NCBI GenBank assembly: GCA_032027045.1
Contig: JAVSMU010000001.1
Span: 1,449,756-1,513,755 of the forward strand
DNA from: Truepera sp.
GTDB taxonomy: Bacteria; Deinococcota; Deinococci; Deinococcales; Trueperaceae
DNA length: 64,000 nt
Direction of reading: 5' to 3'
The translations under genes were made by a program, and so were the position numbers. Shown here piece by piece: positions 34,300 to 41,992 of this stretch; position 1 is the stretch's first letter, and each line of letters starts with the position of its first letter. The notes under the pieces are model-generated. The model saw nothing but the letters and a program-made list of their open reading frames with translations, made no database searches and was not told the origin of the DNA.

Positions 34300-34682
34300 T
34301 ATGCGGCCTCCGGTCCGCGCATGCGACGCAGGTAGTAGTCCCGGTCGTCGCTCCGGACCCACCGGTCGAGCCTGATGCCCCCCAGGCGCGCGGGCAGGCC
34401 CCCGACGAGTAACGCGGTCGGTTCGTCGAAGATAATCACGGTATGCAGATCGTGACACTGGTTGGCCGGCTTGTCTCGGAAGAATCCGGTATCGACGTTC
34501 GCCGGCGGGTAGACGGTATTGACATTCACGCCGGTGCCGCAGGCATCGACCACAATGGCGTATGTGAACGTCTCCAGCGCCGCTTTCCGGCAGCAGAGCG
34601 AGGAGGCGACGATGAACCATCGCTTGGAGCTGCGCCCCAACCATTTGTTGGTGCCTGCGTAGTACGTGTCCTGCGCGTCCAA
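34299..34682 (-). pseudogene. SDR oxidoreductase remnant
   Basis: 127 codons. Only the C-terminal part of a short-chain dehydrogenase/reductase is readable: RKAALETFTYAIVVDACGTG, then VNVNTVYPPANVDTGFF and a final GGIRLDRWVRSDD. The Rossmann nucleotide-binding half is missing and the catalytic YxxxK appears as CCRKAA (Tyr lost). It precedes the aldolase gene in one transcript orientation, so it was probably part of the same pathway before decay. Confidence 0.6.
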
Positions 34683-35231
34683 CTAGCCATGGTTCTCCGC
34701 CTCAAACTCCCCCTACAATTCCTGCTCCTCATTGGCCTACTCGTGCGTCACCAAGCTGCGCCTCGGTGAGTATCAAACCATCTTGCGCTACATTAGCCGA
34801 GGACGCCTTGGGTCTGAGCATTATGGTGACTAAGTCGTTACGCATCCAAATCTAGAGCGCCCCCGAAGGTTGCACTTTCAGGGCGACCTCTTCCAGGCCG
34901 TTAGTGGCGCGCACCGGCCACCAGGCTGGTTGCGCGATGGCCAGCCGCGAGGCGACCACCTTGGTCTCGGATTGCGGGCCCTGACTCTTGTCGGAGTTCC
35001 ATACGTGTTGCTCTGGGTGACCAACTCGGCATTGTACGAGCCGATGGCCGATTCCCTGAAGGAGTAGCATGTAGAAGAGTCACCCCGCCAGTCCGCGCTG
35101 GGTACCTGTCGGGTACCAATGGGCCCAAGCTGGCCGTTATGGCCCTATCTCAATCGAACTTCAACTCCAGGTTAGTGCGTCTAGAACGATGCATTCGTAC
35201 CCATAGAGCCTGAACCTGAGCATAGAACTAA
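34683..35231. other. Intergenic end of the island, no gene recognised
   Basis: 549 bases between the SDR remnant and the second attachment repeat. Only short frames without recognisable content; base composition is less GC-rich than the flanks. Confidence 0.35.
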
Positions 35232-35278
35232 TAAGCGGTAGGCCGAGGGTTCGAATCCTTCCTGGTGCACCAATTCCC
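35232..35278 (+). repeat. Attachment repeat, distal copy (47 bp)
   Basis: Exact copy of 21987-22033 without the 5' half of the tRNA, so it is not a functional tRNA. Marks the far end of the island. Confidence 0.9.
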
Positions 35279-35674
35279 CGAGGCGCGGGCTCTTCGAAAT
35301 GCTCTAGAGCTCGCCACTCGTCCGACTGGACGTCGCGCATGGCCCGGGCGAACAAGAAGGAATGCTTCACGGTTCAGGCAACTACTACTCGTTCAGTCCT
35401 CGGTGAACAACGCGCCACCATCGATACGCGAAAGGTCCACTCACGACTGTTGATCTACGGGCGGCGCCCGGCGCGCGCCCCTGGGAGCGGCAATCACCCC
35501 TGAGCAAGCCTGCGCCGCCAATGGGGTGCCTTGGACCCATTTGTATCAACTATGGCGCCCTACTGAGCAGTCCAGGATCGTATCGCCACCATATGCCATA
35601 GTTACACTGTAACGATCCTCTTGACAACGGAACCCTGAGAAGCGCACTATATGCACCGAAACGGAGGAAATGGA
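35279..35674 (+). other. Intergenic with palindrome and promoter before the cupredoxin-like gene
   Basis: No gene recognised. GTTACACTGTAAC (35601-35613) is a perfect odd-centred palindrome. Eight bases later TTGACA (35621-35626) starts a plausible promoter with CACTAT (35645-35650) at 18-bp spacing. The palindrome may be a regulator site for the gene at 35675. Confidence 0.4.
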
Positions 35675-36577
35675 ATGGCTTCACGCCCAGTGGACGCCCT
35701 CATCCGCCACTTTGCCGCACCAGCAAGACTCGCGCGGCTCACCCTTCTAGGCTGCTTCCTTGCGCTGGGCTTTGCCCACGCCGCTGCAGACGTCAGCGTC
35801 GAGTTCATGAACGGCGCTCTCACGGCTCCGCAGACCTTCGCGGGCACCGGGTACCATTCCATCGCACTGGTCAACAGCAGCGACCAGCTCGCCACTTTCA
35901 GTTTGGTTCGCCTACATCCTGGGACGAGCCTGGGTGACTACACGAAGGCGAACGATGCCCTCAACCAAACCAAAGACGGCGACGGCGACGCCGCGGTGGC
36001 AGCCACGAAGGCGCTGTTGGCGCTAGCCGACGCCCTAAGCGGCACGGACGTGAAGCCGCACGCCGAGATCACCATGTACACCGACCTCCAAGCCGGGACG
36101 TACGTCGCTTCAGCCCTCCCCGCTGACGAGCAAGGACCCACGGGTCCGACGGTCTACGCTCTGTTCATGGTCACGGAGTCAGGCAGCCCAGCGGCAGCAC
36201 CCGAGACCCCTTACGTCGTGCACTTCTCGGACTTCGCCTACGACTTCCCGGCCACTATCGAGGCGGGCACGAACCTCTGGCAGATCAGCAACACGGGCGA
36301 ACAGCCTCATATCGCGGTCTTCTTCAAGCTCCTACCCGGCAAGACGCAGTCCGACCTGGTGGCGGGCCTGAGCGACGAGACGGGCGAGAGCGGCCCACCA
36401 CCCTTCGATACCGATATGGTCTTCGAATTGGAGGCACTGTCCGCGGGCCAGACCGTCTACCTGCCGCTCGACTTCGCGCCGGGCAACTGGGTGGCCGTCT
36501 GCTTCGTGCAGGACCTGGACGATCCAGAAGTGATGCACGCCATGGAGGGAATGATCCAGGAGTTCGCGGTCAACTGA
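35675..36577 (+). CDS. Secreted cupredoxin-like protein
   Basis: 300 residues from ATG 35675, with GGAGG 7 nt upstream. Signal peptide at about 1-37 (ends FAHAAADV). The C-terminal ~125 residues look like a plastocyanin/amicyanin-type domain: strand FSDFAYDFPATIEAGTN, His in EQPHIAVF, then Cys in WVAVCFVQD, His in VMHAMEG and Met in GMIQEF, in the His-Cys-His-Met order of type 1 copper sites. The N-terminal ~140 residues form a second, unassigned beta-rich domain. Role in copper binding or electron transfer outside the membrane is inference. Confidence 0.6.
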   Translation: MASRPVDALIRHFAAPARLARLTLLGCFLALGFAHAAADVSVEFMNGALTAPQTFAGTGYHSIALVNSSDQLATFSLVRLHPGTSLGDYTKANDALNQTKDGDGDAAVAATKALLALADALSGTDVKPHAEITMYTDLQAGTYVASALPADEQGPTGPTVYALFMVTESGSPAAAPETPYVVHFSDFAYDFPATIEAGTNLWQISNTGEQPHIAVFFKLLPGKTQSDLVAGLSDETGESGPPPFDTDMVFELEALSAGQTVYLPLDFAPGNWVAVCFVQDLDDPEVMHAMEGMIQEFAVN

Positions 36578-36602
36578 GCCGGTCGACTTACACGCGGCGA
36601 AG

Positions 36603-37088
36603 ATGGCCGTGAACGTCCTGTTCCTCTGCAGCGGCAACTCCTGTCGCTCGATCATCGCTGAGGCAGTGTTCAACCACCTTGCCCCCGCCGGTTGGAAGGC
36701 GATGAGCGCCGGCAGCCAACCGACGGGGCAGGTGCATCCGCGCACGCTGGCCTTGCTGGAACGCTCGGGAATTGCGACCGAGGGTCTGCGAAGCAAGTCC
36801 TGGGAAGGTCTACCTGAGGCGCCGGACATCGTCATCACTGTTTGTTCCAGCGCCGCTGGCGAGGCCTGCCCCTCCTATCTAGGACCGGTGCCGCGCGCGA
36901 ACTGGGAAGTGGAAGACCCGGCGCGCGTGACGGGCGCCGATGCAGAGATCGACGCCGCGTTCGCCAGCGCCTACCTCGTCCTTCGGGCGCGCATCGAAGC
37001 CTTCCTGACCCTGCCCCTGCGCGAACTCTCGCACGACCGCGAACTGCTGAAGACCGAGCTCGATCGCGTTGGCACGCTTCTCGGTTGA
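36603..37088 (+). CDS. arsC: Arsenate reductase / low-molecular-weight phosphatase family
   Basis: 161 residues. Catalytic P-loop CSGNSCRS (Cys9 to Arg15) of the LMW-PTPase fold, followed by the redox pair Cys81 and Cys89 in CSSAAGEACP, the arrangement of thioredoxin-coupled ArsC (reduction of arsenate to arsenite). Asp general acid probably in EVEDPARV. No arsenite exporter or ArsR gene is adjacent, so the role in arsenic resistance is by family only. Starts 25 nt after the cupredoxin-like gene and may be co-transcribed. Confidence 0.85.
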   Translation: MAVNVLFLCSGNSCRSIIAEAVFNHLAPAGWKAMSAGSQPTGQVHPRTLALLERSGIATEGLRSKSWEGLPEAPDIVITVCSSAAGEACPSYLGPVPRANWEVEDPARVTGADAEIDAAFASAYLVLRARIEAFLTLPLRELSHDRELLKTELDRVGTLLG

Positions 37089-37197
37089 TCGGCCTCTCGA
37101 CTGCCGAAGAACACAACTGTTTGTCCGTTCACAGCCTGCCTGTCGCAGAAATCCGTCCAGGAGATCAACTCGTGACCCAAGGCGAAGTCTCCCGAAA

Positions 37198-38232
37198 CTA
37201 AACTCCGTCGGCTTGCTTGTTGAGAACACCCCGCACGTACAGGTGTCTGACCAGCAGCAGGATGACGGCCGCCAGCGGGGTGGCCACAAGTACCCCTAAG
37301 AAACCGAACAGTTTGCCCATCACTATCAGCGCTAGCACGAGTATGGCCGGGGGGATCTGCACGGCGCGGCGCTGCACCAGCGGCTGGATCACGTTGCCTT
37401 CGAGCTGCTGAACCACGAGGAAGGCCACGGCGGCCCACACCCCCGTCCATACCCCGTTCGTGAACCCGATGAGTACTGCCGGGATGGCGGCCATTAGCGG
37501 TCCGAAGAACGGAATGAGGTCGAGCAGGCCGGCGATGATCCCAAGCGCCAGCGGAAATGGCACGCCGGCCAGCGTGAGGCCGACTGCCGTGAACACCGCG
37601 ACGAAGAACATGGCGATCGACTGTCCGATGAGCCACGCCTGCAGGGTGGCGATCACTTCACCAAGTAGCGTCTTGACGCGCCCCTCGAACTCGCTTGGCA
37701 CGAGGCGCAGTAGACCGCGCTGGTACGCCCCGGGCGTTGCCGCCAGGAAGACCCCGATCACCACGATGAAGACCGCGTCGGCAATGCTGCTGACCGTTAT
37801 GGACACGGTGCTACCGACCCCAGCGAACACGCTGCCCGCTTCACCCGATAGGGCCGCCGTGTCGGGCAGGCTCGTCAGCAGGGTATTGCCCCACGAGGTG
37901 CGCTCGAGCGCGGCCCTCAGGTCACCCAGCAGCGTGGGCAACCTGACGAACAACTCGTTCAACTGTGCTATCACCGACGGCAGGAAGAGCAAGCCTCCCA
38001 GAACGACGGCGCCGGTGAGCACCGCGATGGTCACGAACAGGGACCACCCGTGCGGCAAGCGGGTGACGCGGCGCACGCCTCCGGCACAGGCGTCGAAGAA
38101 GACGGCGACGATGAAGCCCGCGAAGCCGATCAGCATTACGTCCCGGATCTGCCACGCCAGCAGTAGCAGCACTATGCTTGCCAGCGAGACGCCGACGGTA
38201 TAGAGGACACGCCGCTGGAAGTTCAGCCTCAT
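37198..38232 (-). CDS. AI-2E family transporter
   Basis: 344 residues, about 7-8 membrane segments with the family pattern: hydrophobic N-terminal hairpin, a central helical region (LNELFVRLPTLLGDLRAALE), then LLDLIPFFGPLMAAIPAVLI and GNVIQPLVQRRAVQIPPAIL, the conserved PFFG and NxxxP motifs. Members (YdiK, TqsA, YhhT) export small molecules or act in Na+/H+ exchange; substrate not assignable. AAGGAG lies before ATG 38232. Confidence 0.9.
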   Translation of the reverse strand: MRLNFQRRVLYTVGVSLASIVLLLLAWQIRDVMLIGFAGFIVAVFFDACAGGVRRVTRLPHGWSLFVTIAVLTGAVVLGGLLFLPSVIAQLNELFVRLPTLLGDLRAALERTSWGNTLLTSLPDTAALSGEAGSVFAGVGSTVSITVSSIADAVFIVVIGVFLAATPGAYQRGLLRLVPSEFEGRVKTLLGEVIATLQAWLIGQSIAMFFVAVFTAVGLTLAGVPFPLALGIIAGLLDLIPFFGPLMAAIPAVLIGFTNGVWTGVWAAVAFLVVQQLEGNVIQPLVQRRAVQIPPAILVLALIVMGKLFGFLGVLVATPLAAVILLLVRHLYVRGVLNKQADGV

Positions 38233-38354
38233 CCGCTCCTTACGCCAACCCGGCGGTGCGCAAGTCTACGCTCTGCCGGGGCCGGCGCTTGGGTCGCATG
38301 CACGGCACACGCCTTCCAAGCCACTAACTCCGCTCCTTACAACCCCTCGCAACG

Positions 38355-40214
38355 CTAGAGGCTCTGGCGGAAGTACTCGTTCGTCTCCTCGTCGGGGCTC
38401 CACACGAAGCAGCCCTTGGCTCCTCGCGACATCAGCGTGCGGTAAGTGTTCTTGACGATCTCGTCGGCCGCTCTCATCGCTGCGGCGGGATCCTGCTTGT
38501 AGCGCTTCTTGAAGCCCCTCAGCGTAGAGTCCTGCGGGGAACGGGCGAAACCGTCCGTCACCACCTCACCACCGCGGACGAGGAAGTCGGGGCCGACGAT
38601 GACTCCGACGTAATCGAGCTCCAGCCCCTGGCAGGTGTGGATGCAGCCGACCTGCTCCACGGAGTTGGGTTGCAAGATCCAGAGGCTCCCGTCTACGTCC
38701 AGATTCCACTGAGCGTGGAAACCGTGCTCGGGGAACTCGATGTCGAACGCCTCTGGGTCCTTCTTGCTGCGCCAGTCCCAGCAGTAGCCCGCTACCATCC
38801 GCGACTTGTTGTTGGCGAGGTTCTCGGTGACGATCAGCTCACGCAACTCCGCCGGCGAGTCGACGACCCGGAAGTCGTAGTCGCTGCCCGCCAGGTGCGT
38901 GTTGGCGGTGCGCCGCACCCACAGCGTGTGATCCAGCCAGGCAAGGTAACCATCCGAGCCGTTGCAGCGGAACTGCGACTCGAGCTTCCCGTAGGTCAGG
39001 CACGCGCCCGCCGCTTGCGCCCACATCTCGATCTCTCCAACGCGACCGATGTCGTCGAGCGCTATGCGTTGCGACTCGTCGATGAAGAACACGGAGCACC
39101 GGGCCGCGTCGATGATCTCCTTGACCTGATTCTCGCCCCGGTTCTTGAACATGCCCGACTTGGCGTTGAGGCGGTGCGCCTCGTCTACTACCAGCGTCTG
39201 GAACGTGTCGGGCCCGGCGTCGTGATACGCGCCTGAGCCCTTGAACAGGTTGTTGATGCGCGTCTTGCGCAGGCTGCCCGACAACTTCGAGGCATAAACG
39301 GCGCGAGGCGCGGCGTTCTTCGTGACGTACTGCACGACCTGGCCCCTGTTCGTCAGCTCGACCAGCAGGTTGATGGCCACCACCGATTTCCCCGTACCCG
39401 GACCACCCTCGACGATGTAGACCTGCTTCTGCCCCGTGCTTCCTTGCTCGGCGAGGTCGAGCGCGGTCTCGTAAACCACCTTCTGATCGTCTATCAGCCG
39501 GAACTCGGGCCGGCCGGCCAGCAGTTCCGCGAGGTGATCCGCCAGCGACTTCGACGGTCGGATCCGCCCGTTCTCTATCCGGTAGAGGAGCTCCTTGTCG
39601 TCGCCGTAATGGACGAAGCGCTGGATGAAGCGTTGCAGCTTGAACACGTCGTCTCGCAGAAAGACGGGCGCCTTGCTCGTCCACGGCTCGTAGAACGGCA
39701 GTTTCAGGGCGGGCGAGTTGCTGTTGTGTAGGTAGGCGCACGCCTGAAGCGTGACGTCATCGTCCTGAACGGTCGCGTTGTAATCCTGCAGCAGCTCGGC
39801 GTACGTCCAGGCCTGGTAAGAGGGGTGCGCCATCTCCCTGACGGCGCCGCCCACGAACGTGGCGACCACGCCGTCCTTGGCGGTGCAGGCAACGTCGGTC
39901 CACTGCTTGAGCTCGACGATCACGGCGGTCTCCGGGCGGAGCGGCGCGCGGCCCTGTCCGGCGATGATGAAGTCGATGCGCTTAGCCGTCTGCGGGATGG
40001 TGAACTCGATGGCAACCCCCGCGTCGTCGGGAATGGTCGGCACGTCCAGCACGTTCTTCATGAACTGCAGCGAGTTGTTCCAGGCGGCCACCTCGGAACC
40101 CGAAACGGTCCTGCGGCCGGCCCGAGCGCCGAACCCTTCCTGCACCTTCGCCACGATCAGGTTCGAGTTGACGTGGTCGATGAACTCGGTCTTGGAAGCG
40201 GTGTAGACGAGCAT
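38355..40214 (-). CDS. DUF2075-type helicase with N-terminal nuclease-like domain
   Basis: 619 residues. The N-terminal ~150 hold RIDFIIAGQ and, further on, AVIVELKQW, an Asp then Glu-x-Lys pair fitting a PD-(D/E)xK nuclease core. The rest is a P-loop NTPase of the DUF2075 / Schlafen-group-3-like DNA/RNA helicase type: Walker A GGPGTGKSVVAINLL, Walker B LVVDEAHRLN, helicase motif FIDESQRI, later IHTCQGLELDYVGVI. Such proteins occur as solitary genes and in defence loci. Here neighbours are transporters, so an independent nucleic-acid defence or repair function is only a guess. Monocistronic. Confidence 0.8.
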   Translation of the reverse strand: MLVYTASKTEFIDHVNSNLIVAKVQEGFGARAGRRTVSGSEVAAWNNSLQFMKNVLDVPTIPDDAGVAIEFTIPQTAKRIDFIIAGQGRAPLRPETAVIVELKQWTDVACTAKDGVVATFVGGAVREMAHPSYQAWTYAELLQDYNATVQDDDVTLQACAYLHNSNSPALKLPFYEPWTSKAPVFLRDDVFKLQRFIQRFVHYGDDKELLYRIENGRIRPSKSLADHLAELLAGRPEFRLIDDQKVVYETALDLAEQGSTGQKQVYIVEGGPGTGKSVVAINLLVELTNRGQVVQYVTKNAAPRAVYASKLSGSLRKTRINNLFKGSGAYHDAGPDTFQTLVVDEAHRLNAKSGMFKNRGENQVKEIIDAARCSVFFIDESQRIALDDIGRVGEIEMWAQAAGACLTYGKLESQFRCNGSDGYLAWLDHTLWVRRTANTHLAGSDYDFRVVDSPAELRELIVTENLANNKSRMVAGYCWDWRSKKDPEAFDIEFPEHGFHAQWNLDVDGSLWILQPNSVEQVGCIHTCQGLELDYVGVIVGPDFLVRGGEVVTDGFARSPQDSTLRGFKKRYKQDPAAAMRAADEIVKNTYRTLMSRGAKGCFVWSPDEETNEYFRQSL

Positions 40215-40297
40215 CGTCGGTTCCCCCGGTGAAGCGCGAACTGGTCGCTCGCCCGGAGTATACGGCCCGCCGAACTCCCGCGGCTGCGCTAGGGCGT

Positions 40298-40303
40298 TAA
40301 GCT
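40298..40303 (+). promoter_or_regulatory. Leaderless-type -10 box (TAAGCT)
   Basis: TANNNT hexamer 7 nt before the GTG at 40311. Confidence 0.35.
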
Positions 40304-40310
40304 GGCCCGC

Positions 40311-41501
40311 GTGCAGGCAACCACCGTCCGCTCGAGGCTCCTACTGACCGGCACGTCCCTCACGGCGCTGCTGTTCCTCGCTCACTTCTTCAACGACTTC
40401 TTCTCCGGAACCCTCGCGGCCCTCCTGCCTACACTGCAGTTGCGCTTCGGCGTCGGCGAAGTGACGCTGGCCTTGTTCGTCGCCACACTCTCGTTCAGTT
40501 CGTCGGTGCTGCAGCCGCTGTTCGGAGCGGTGGCCGATCGCCTCGGTAGGCGGCTGGTGGCCGCGCTGGGCGTCGCCACCTCGTCGGCGGTGCTGAGCCT
40601 CATCGCCATCGTGCCCTCCCCCACCCTGCTGGTCCCCCTGCTCCTCATCGGGGGCCTCGGCTCCGCGGCGTTCCACCCTGCCGCTACCACCATCGCGAGG
40701 CAAGCCGCCGGCAAGAAGCGGGGCCTGGCCCTTGGCGTGTTCAGCGCCGGCGGCACCGTAGGCATGGCGTTCGGACCGCTGGTCATCGGGGCGTTCATCA
40801 TCGGCGGCGGGTTGAGCTACACACCGCTACTGATGATCCCGGGCATCGTGTTGGGTGCGCTGCTTTATCTGCTGCTCCCTCCCGTCGCGCCTCAGAACGG
40901 CGCCAACCGCGCCAAGCTCTTCGACCTGGAGCTCTTCAAGGGGCCCGTGGGACGGCTCTGCCTGGCCGGCGTGCTGCGCTCCATCTCCTGGATTGCCATC
41001 ATCAACGGCGCGCCCCTATGGCTCGTGCACTCGAAGGGCCTATCCGCCACCAGCCCGATCGTCTTCTGGACCATCACCGTCTTCACGCTCTCCGGGGCCG
41101 CCGGAGGCATCCTGGCGGGGCTGATCGAGCACCGCTTGTCCCGCCAGGCACTGGTAACCGGAAGCATGCTCCTCGCCACCCTTCCGCTCGCGCTCTTCCT
41201 CGTGAGCACGCCCGGAACCGTGCCCTACTTCCTGGCGCTAGTGCTATCCGGTGTGTTCGTCAACGGTGGACTACCCATCATGGTGGTCGCCGCGCAGGAC
41301 GCGGCGCCTCACGCCGTGGCAACGGCGTCGGGCATGATGATGGGCCTAACGTGGGGGACGGCCGGCGTGCTCTACCTTGGCGTCGGCGCGCTCCAGAACG
41401 CCATCGGGATGAACGCGGCCATGTGGCTGAGCCTCATACCGTTGGTCCCGGGCGCCCTCGTCGCGTACCGCGTCCTACGGGCGCGGCCCGCCGCGGGCTG
41501 A
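40311..41501 (+). CDS. MFS transporter, fosmidomycin-resistance (Fsr) like
   Basis: 396 residues, 12 membrane segments. HFFNDFFSGTLAALLPTLQL in TM1 and FGAVADRLGRRLVAALGV in the first cytoplasmic loop are typical of the Fsr-like MFS group, which exports fosmidomycin and other small drugs. GTG 40311 follows a TANNNT box by 7 nt. Actual substrate unknown. Confidence 0.87.
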   Translation: MQATTVRSRLLLTGTSLTALLFLAHFFNDFFSGTLAALLPTLQLRFGVGEVTLALFVATLSFSSSVLQPLFGAVADRLGRRLVAALGVATSSAVLSLIAIVPSPTLLVPLLLIGGLGSAAFHPAATTIARQAAGKKRGLALGVFSAGGTVGMAFGPLVIGAFIIGGGLSYTPLLMIPGIVLGALLYLLLPPVAPQNGANRAKLFDLELFKGPVGRLCLAGVLRSISWIAIINGAPLWLVHSKGLSATSPIVFWTITVFTLSGAAGGILAGLIEHRLSRQALVTGSMLLATLPLALFLVSTPGTVPYFLALVLSGVFVNGGLPIMVVAAQDAAPHAVATASGMMMGLTWGTAGVLYLGVGALQNAIGMNAAMWLSLIPLVPGALVAYRVLRARPAAG

Positions 41502-41602
41502 TAAGCACGCCCCCTGCATCGGCCGGGGTAGCCAAAAGGCACCCTGGCGCGGTAAAGTTCCGTTCGGCCTGGCGAGATAGTAGGCTCGTAGGCGCCTGCG
41601 TG

Positions 41603-41679
41603 GTGGGTGTAGCTCAGCTGGTTAGAGCACCGGATTGTGGTTCCGGGTGTCGTGGGTTCAAGTCCCATCATCCACCCCA
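41603..41679 (+). tRNA. tRNA-His (anticodon GUG)
   Basis: Acceptor GTGGGTG/CATCCAC, anticodon stem CCGGA/TCCGG with loop TTGTGGT giving GUG. The base before (G at 41602) and discriminator C match the extra G-1:C73 pair of histidine tRNAs. Encoded CCA. Confidence 0.94.
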
Positions 41680-41787
41680 ACCACCGGGATCAGGCCCGGC
41701 AGCGAGGGTGGGCCCGCGTCGGCGACCCGCCCTCGCCGTCTGTTCGCGAACGACCGTCGGCCCAGACGGGGCTATGGGCGCCTCCGC

Positions 41788-41871
41788 GCGAGGATGGCGG
41801 AACTGGTAGACGCGCTAGACTTAGGATCTAGTGGCTTTGCCGTGCGGGTTCAAGTCCCGCTCCTCGCACCA
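41788..41871 (+). tRNA. tRNA-Leu (anticodon UAG)
   Basis: 84 nt with a long variable arm. Acceptor GCGAGGA/TCCTCGC, anticodon stem CTAGA/TCTAG with loop CTTAGGA giving UAG, T loop TTCAAGT, encoded ACCA. Confidence 0.93.
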
Positions 41872-41992
41872 TCGCGGCAAGCCACGGGCTTGCCGCTCAC
41901 TTTTGGCGCGCCGTTCCCGCAGTAGTGGCGCGAAGCAGGACTCCGCCCCGGGCGGCCGACCGCTGGGCATCAGCAACGGAACGAGGAGAAGC

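Larger units (their letters stand above)
21987..35278. mobile_element. Genomic island inserted at tRNA-Arg(UCU), catabolic cargo
   Basis: A 13.3-kb segment bounded by 47-bp perfect direct repeats made of the 3' half of tRNA-Arg(UCU) plus 6 bases. A tyrosine-recombinase remnant reads toward the tRNA at 22157-22393, the usual place for the integrase. The cargo is a catabolic gene set: RraA-like, IclR, M24, PfkB, RbsABC-type importer, VOC, 2-hydroxyacid dehydrogenase, DapA-like, broken SDR. The repeats and integrase position are seen directly; mobility by site-specific recombination is inference from them. The integrase is broken, so the element now looks fixed. Confidence 0.8.
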
